From an uncultured Bacteroidota bacterium (GTDB taxonomy: Bacteria; Bacteroidota; Bacteroidia; Chitinophagales; Chitinophagaceae): 5,900 nucleotides of DNA. Below the pieces are notes generated by a model. The model saw only the letters and a program-made list of their open reading frames with translations, made no database searches and had not been told where the DNA came from. The stretch lies in the NCBI GenBank assembly GCA_903944755.1, contig CAJATB010000057.1, forward strand, positions 1 to 5,900. The letters are read 5' to 3'. Position 1 is the first letter of the stretch; the number at the start of each line of letters is the position of its first letter. Below are positions 5,818 to 5,900 of this stretch, one piece after another. Position numbers and translations under genes: made by a program.

Positions 5818-5900
5818 CTAGTTATAATATTATAAAAATAATAAGGGACTTTTTTAGCTAGTAGTTTAATAGTTTTTGCATGGTCTCCTGTAATCTGCTA

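Larger units (their letters stand above)
5664..5900. other. 237-base intergenic stretch of repeats and hairpins
   Basis: No gene can be supported here. From left to right it holds the rest of the first terminator, an AT palindrome, the duplicated terminator, a third 12-base-stem hairpin, and a 14-base self-complementary sequence TTATAATATTATAA (5822-5835). The last 40 bases may touch a neighbouring gene. On the minus strand a frame open to the right edge ends in TAG at 5858-5860 (13 codons visible, SRLQETMQKLLNY). On the plus strand an ATG at 5880 stays open for seven codons. Both are too short to call. Confidence 0.7.

Noticed and set aside
5870..5900. Plus-strand promoter-like TAGTTTTTGCA followed by an ATG at 5880 as the start of a new gene.
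   Set aside because: The motif has one base too many against TAnnTTTG, there is no -33 element, and only seven codons are visible.

Overview
The window reads as an ordinary chromosomal stretch from a Bacteroidota bacterium, most like the Chitinophagaceae. This rests on AT-rich DNA, the near absence of Shine-Dalgarno sequences before starts, promoter-like TAnnTTTG (-7) motifs in front of several genes, and the character of the proteins. The lineage is inferred from sequence style, not from a search.

Layout, left to right. (1) The 3' part of a metallo-beta-lactamase-fold hydrolase of the glyoxalase II/YcbL kind, cut by the left edge (+). (2) An OmpR/PhoB-type response regulator, then a two-transmembrane sensor histidine kinase (+), together a two-component system. 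(3) galE, UDP-glucose 4-epimerase (+). (4) prfA, peptide chain release factor 1, on the opposite strand and ending one base from the galE stop. (5) Divergent from prfA, a secreted M19 (renal/membrane dipeptidase family) zinc dipeptidase (+). (6) A 237-base stretch with no convincing gene. It holds two imperfect copies, 84 bases apart, of the dipeptidase tail plus its terminator-like hairpin, then a third unrelated hairpin and two AT-only palindromes.

How the genes work together. The regulator and kinase are an adjacent cognate pair with no visible target. Each may have its own promoter motif, and galE follows only 41 bases after the kinase, so read-through is possible. The other genes are housekeeping or general metabolism: thioester or glyoxal-type hydrolysis, sugar-nucleotide supply for envelope glycans, translation termination, and periplasmic dipeptide breakdown. 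Nothing suggests a mobile element, defence system or new multigene system. The one stretch of unexplained structure is the duplicated terminator and hairpin cluster at the right end.
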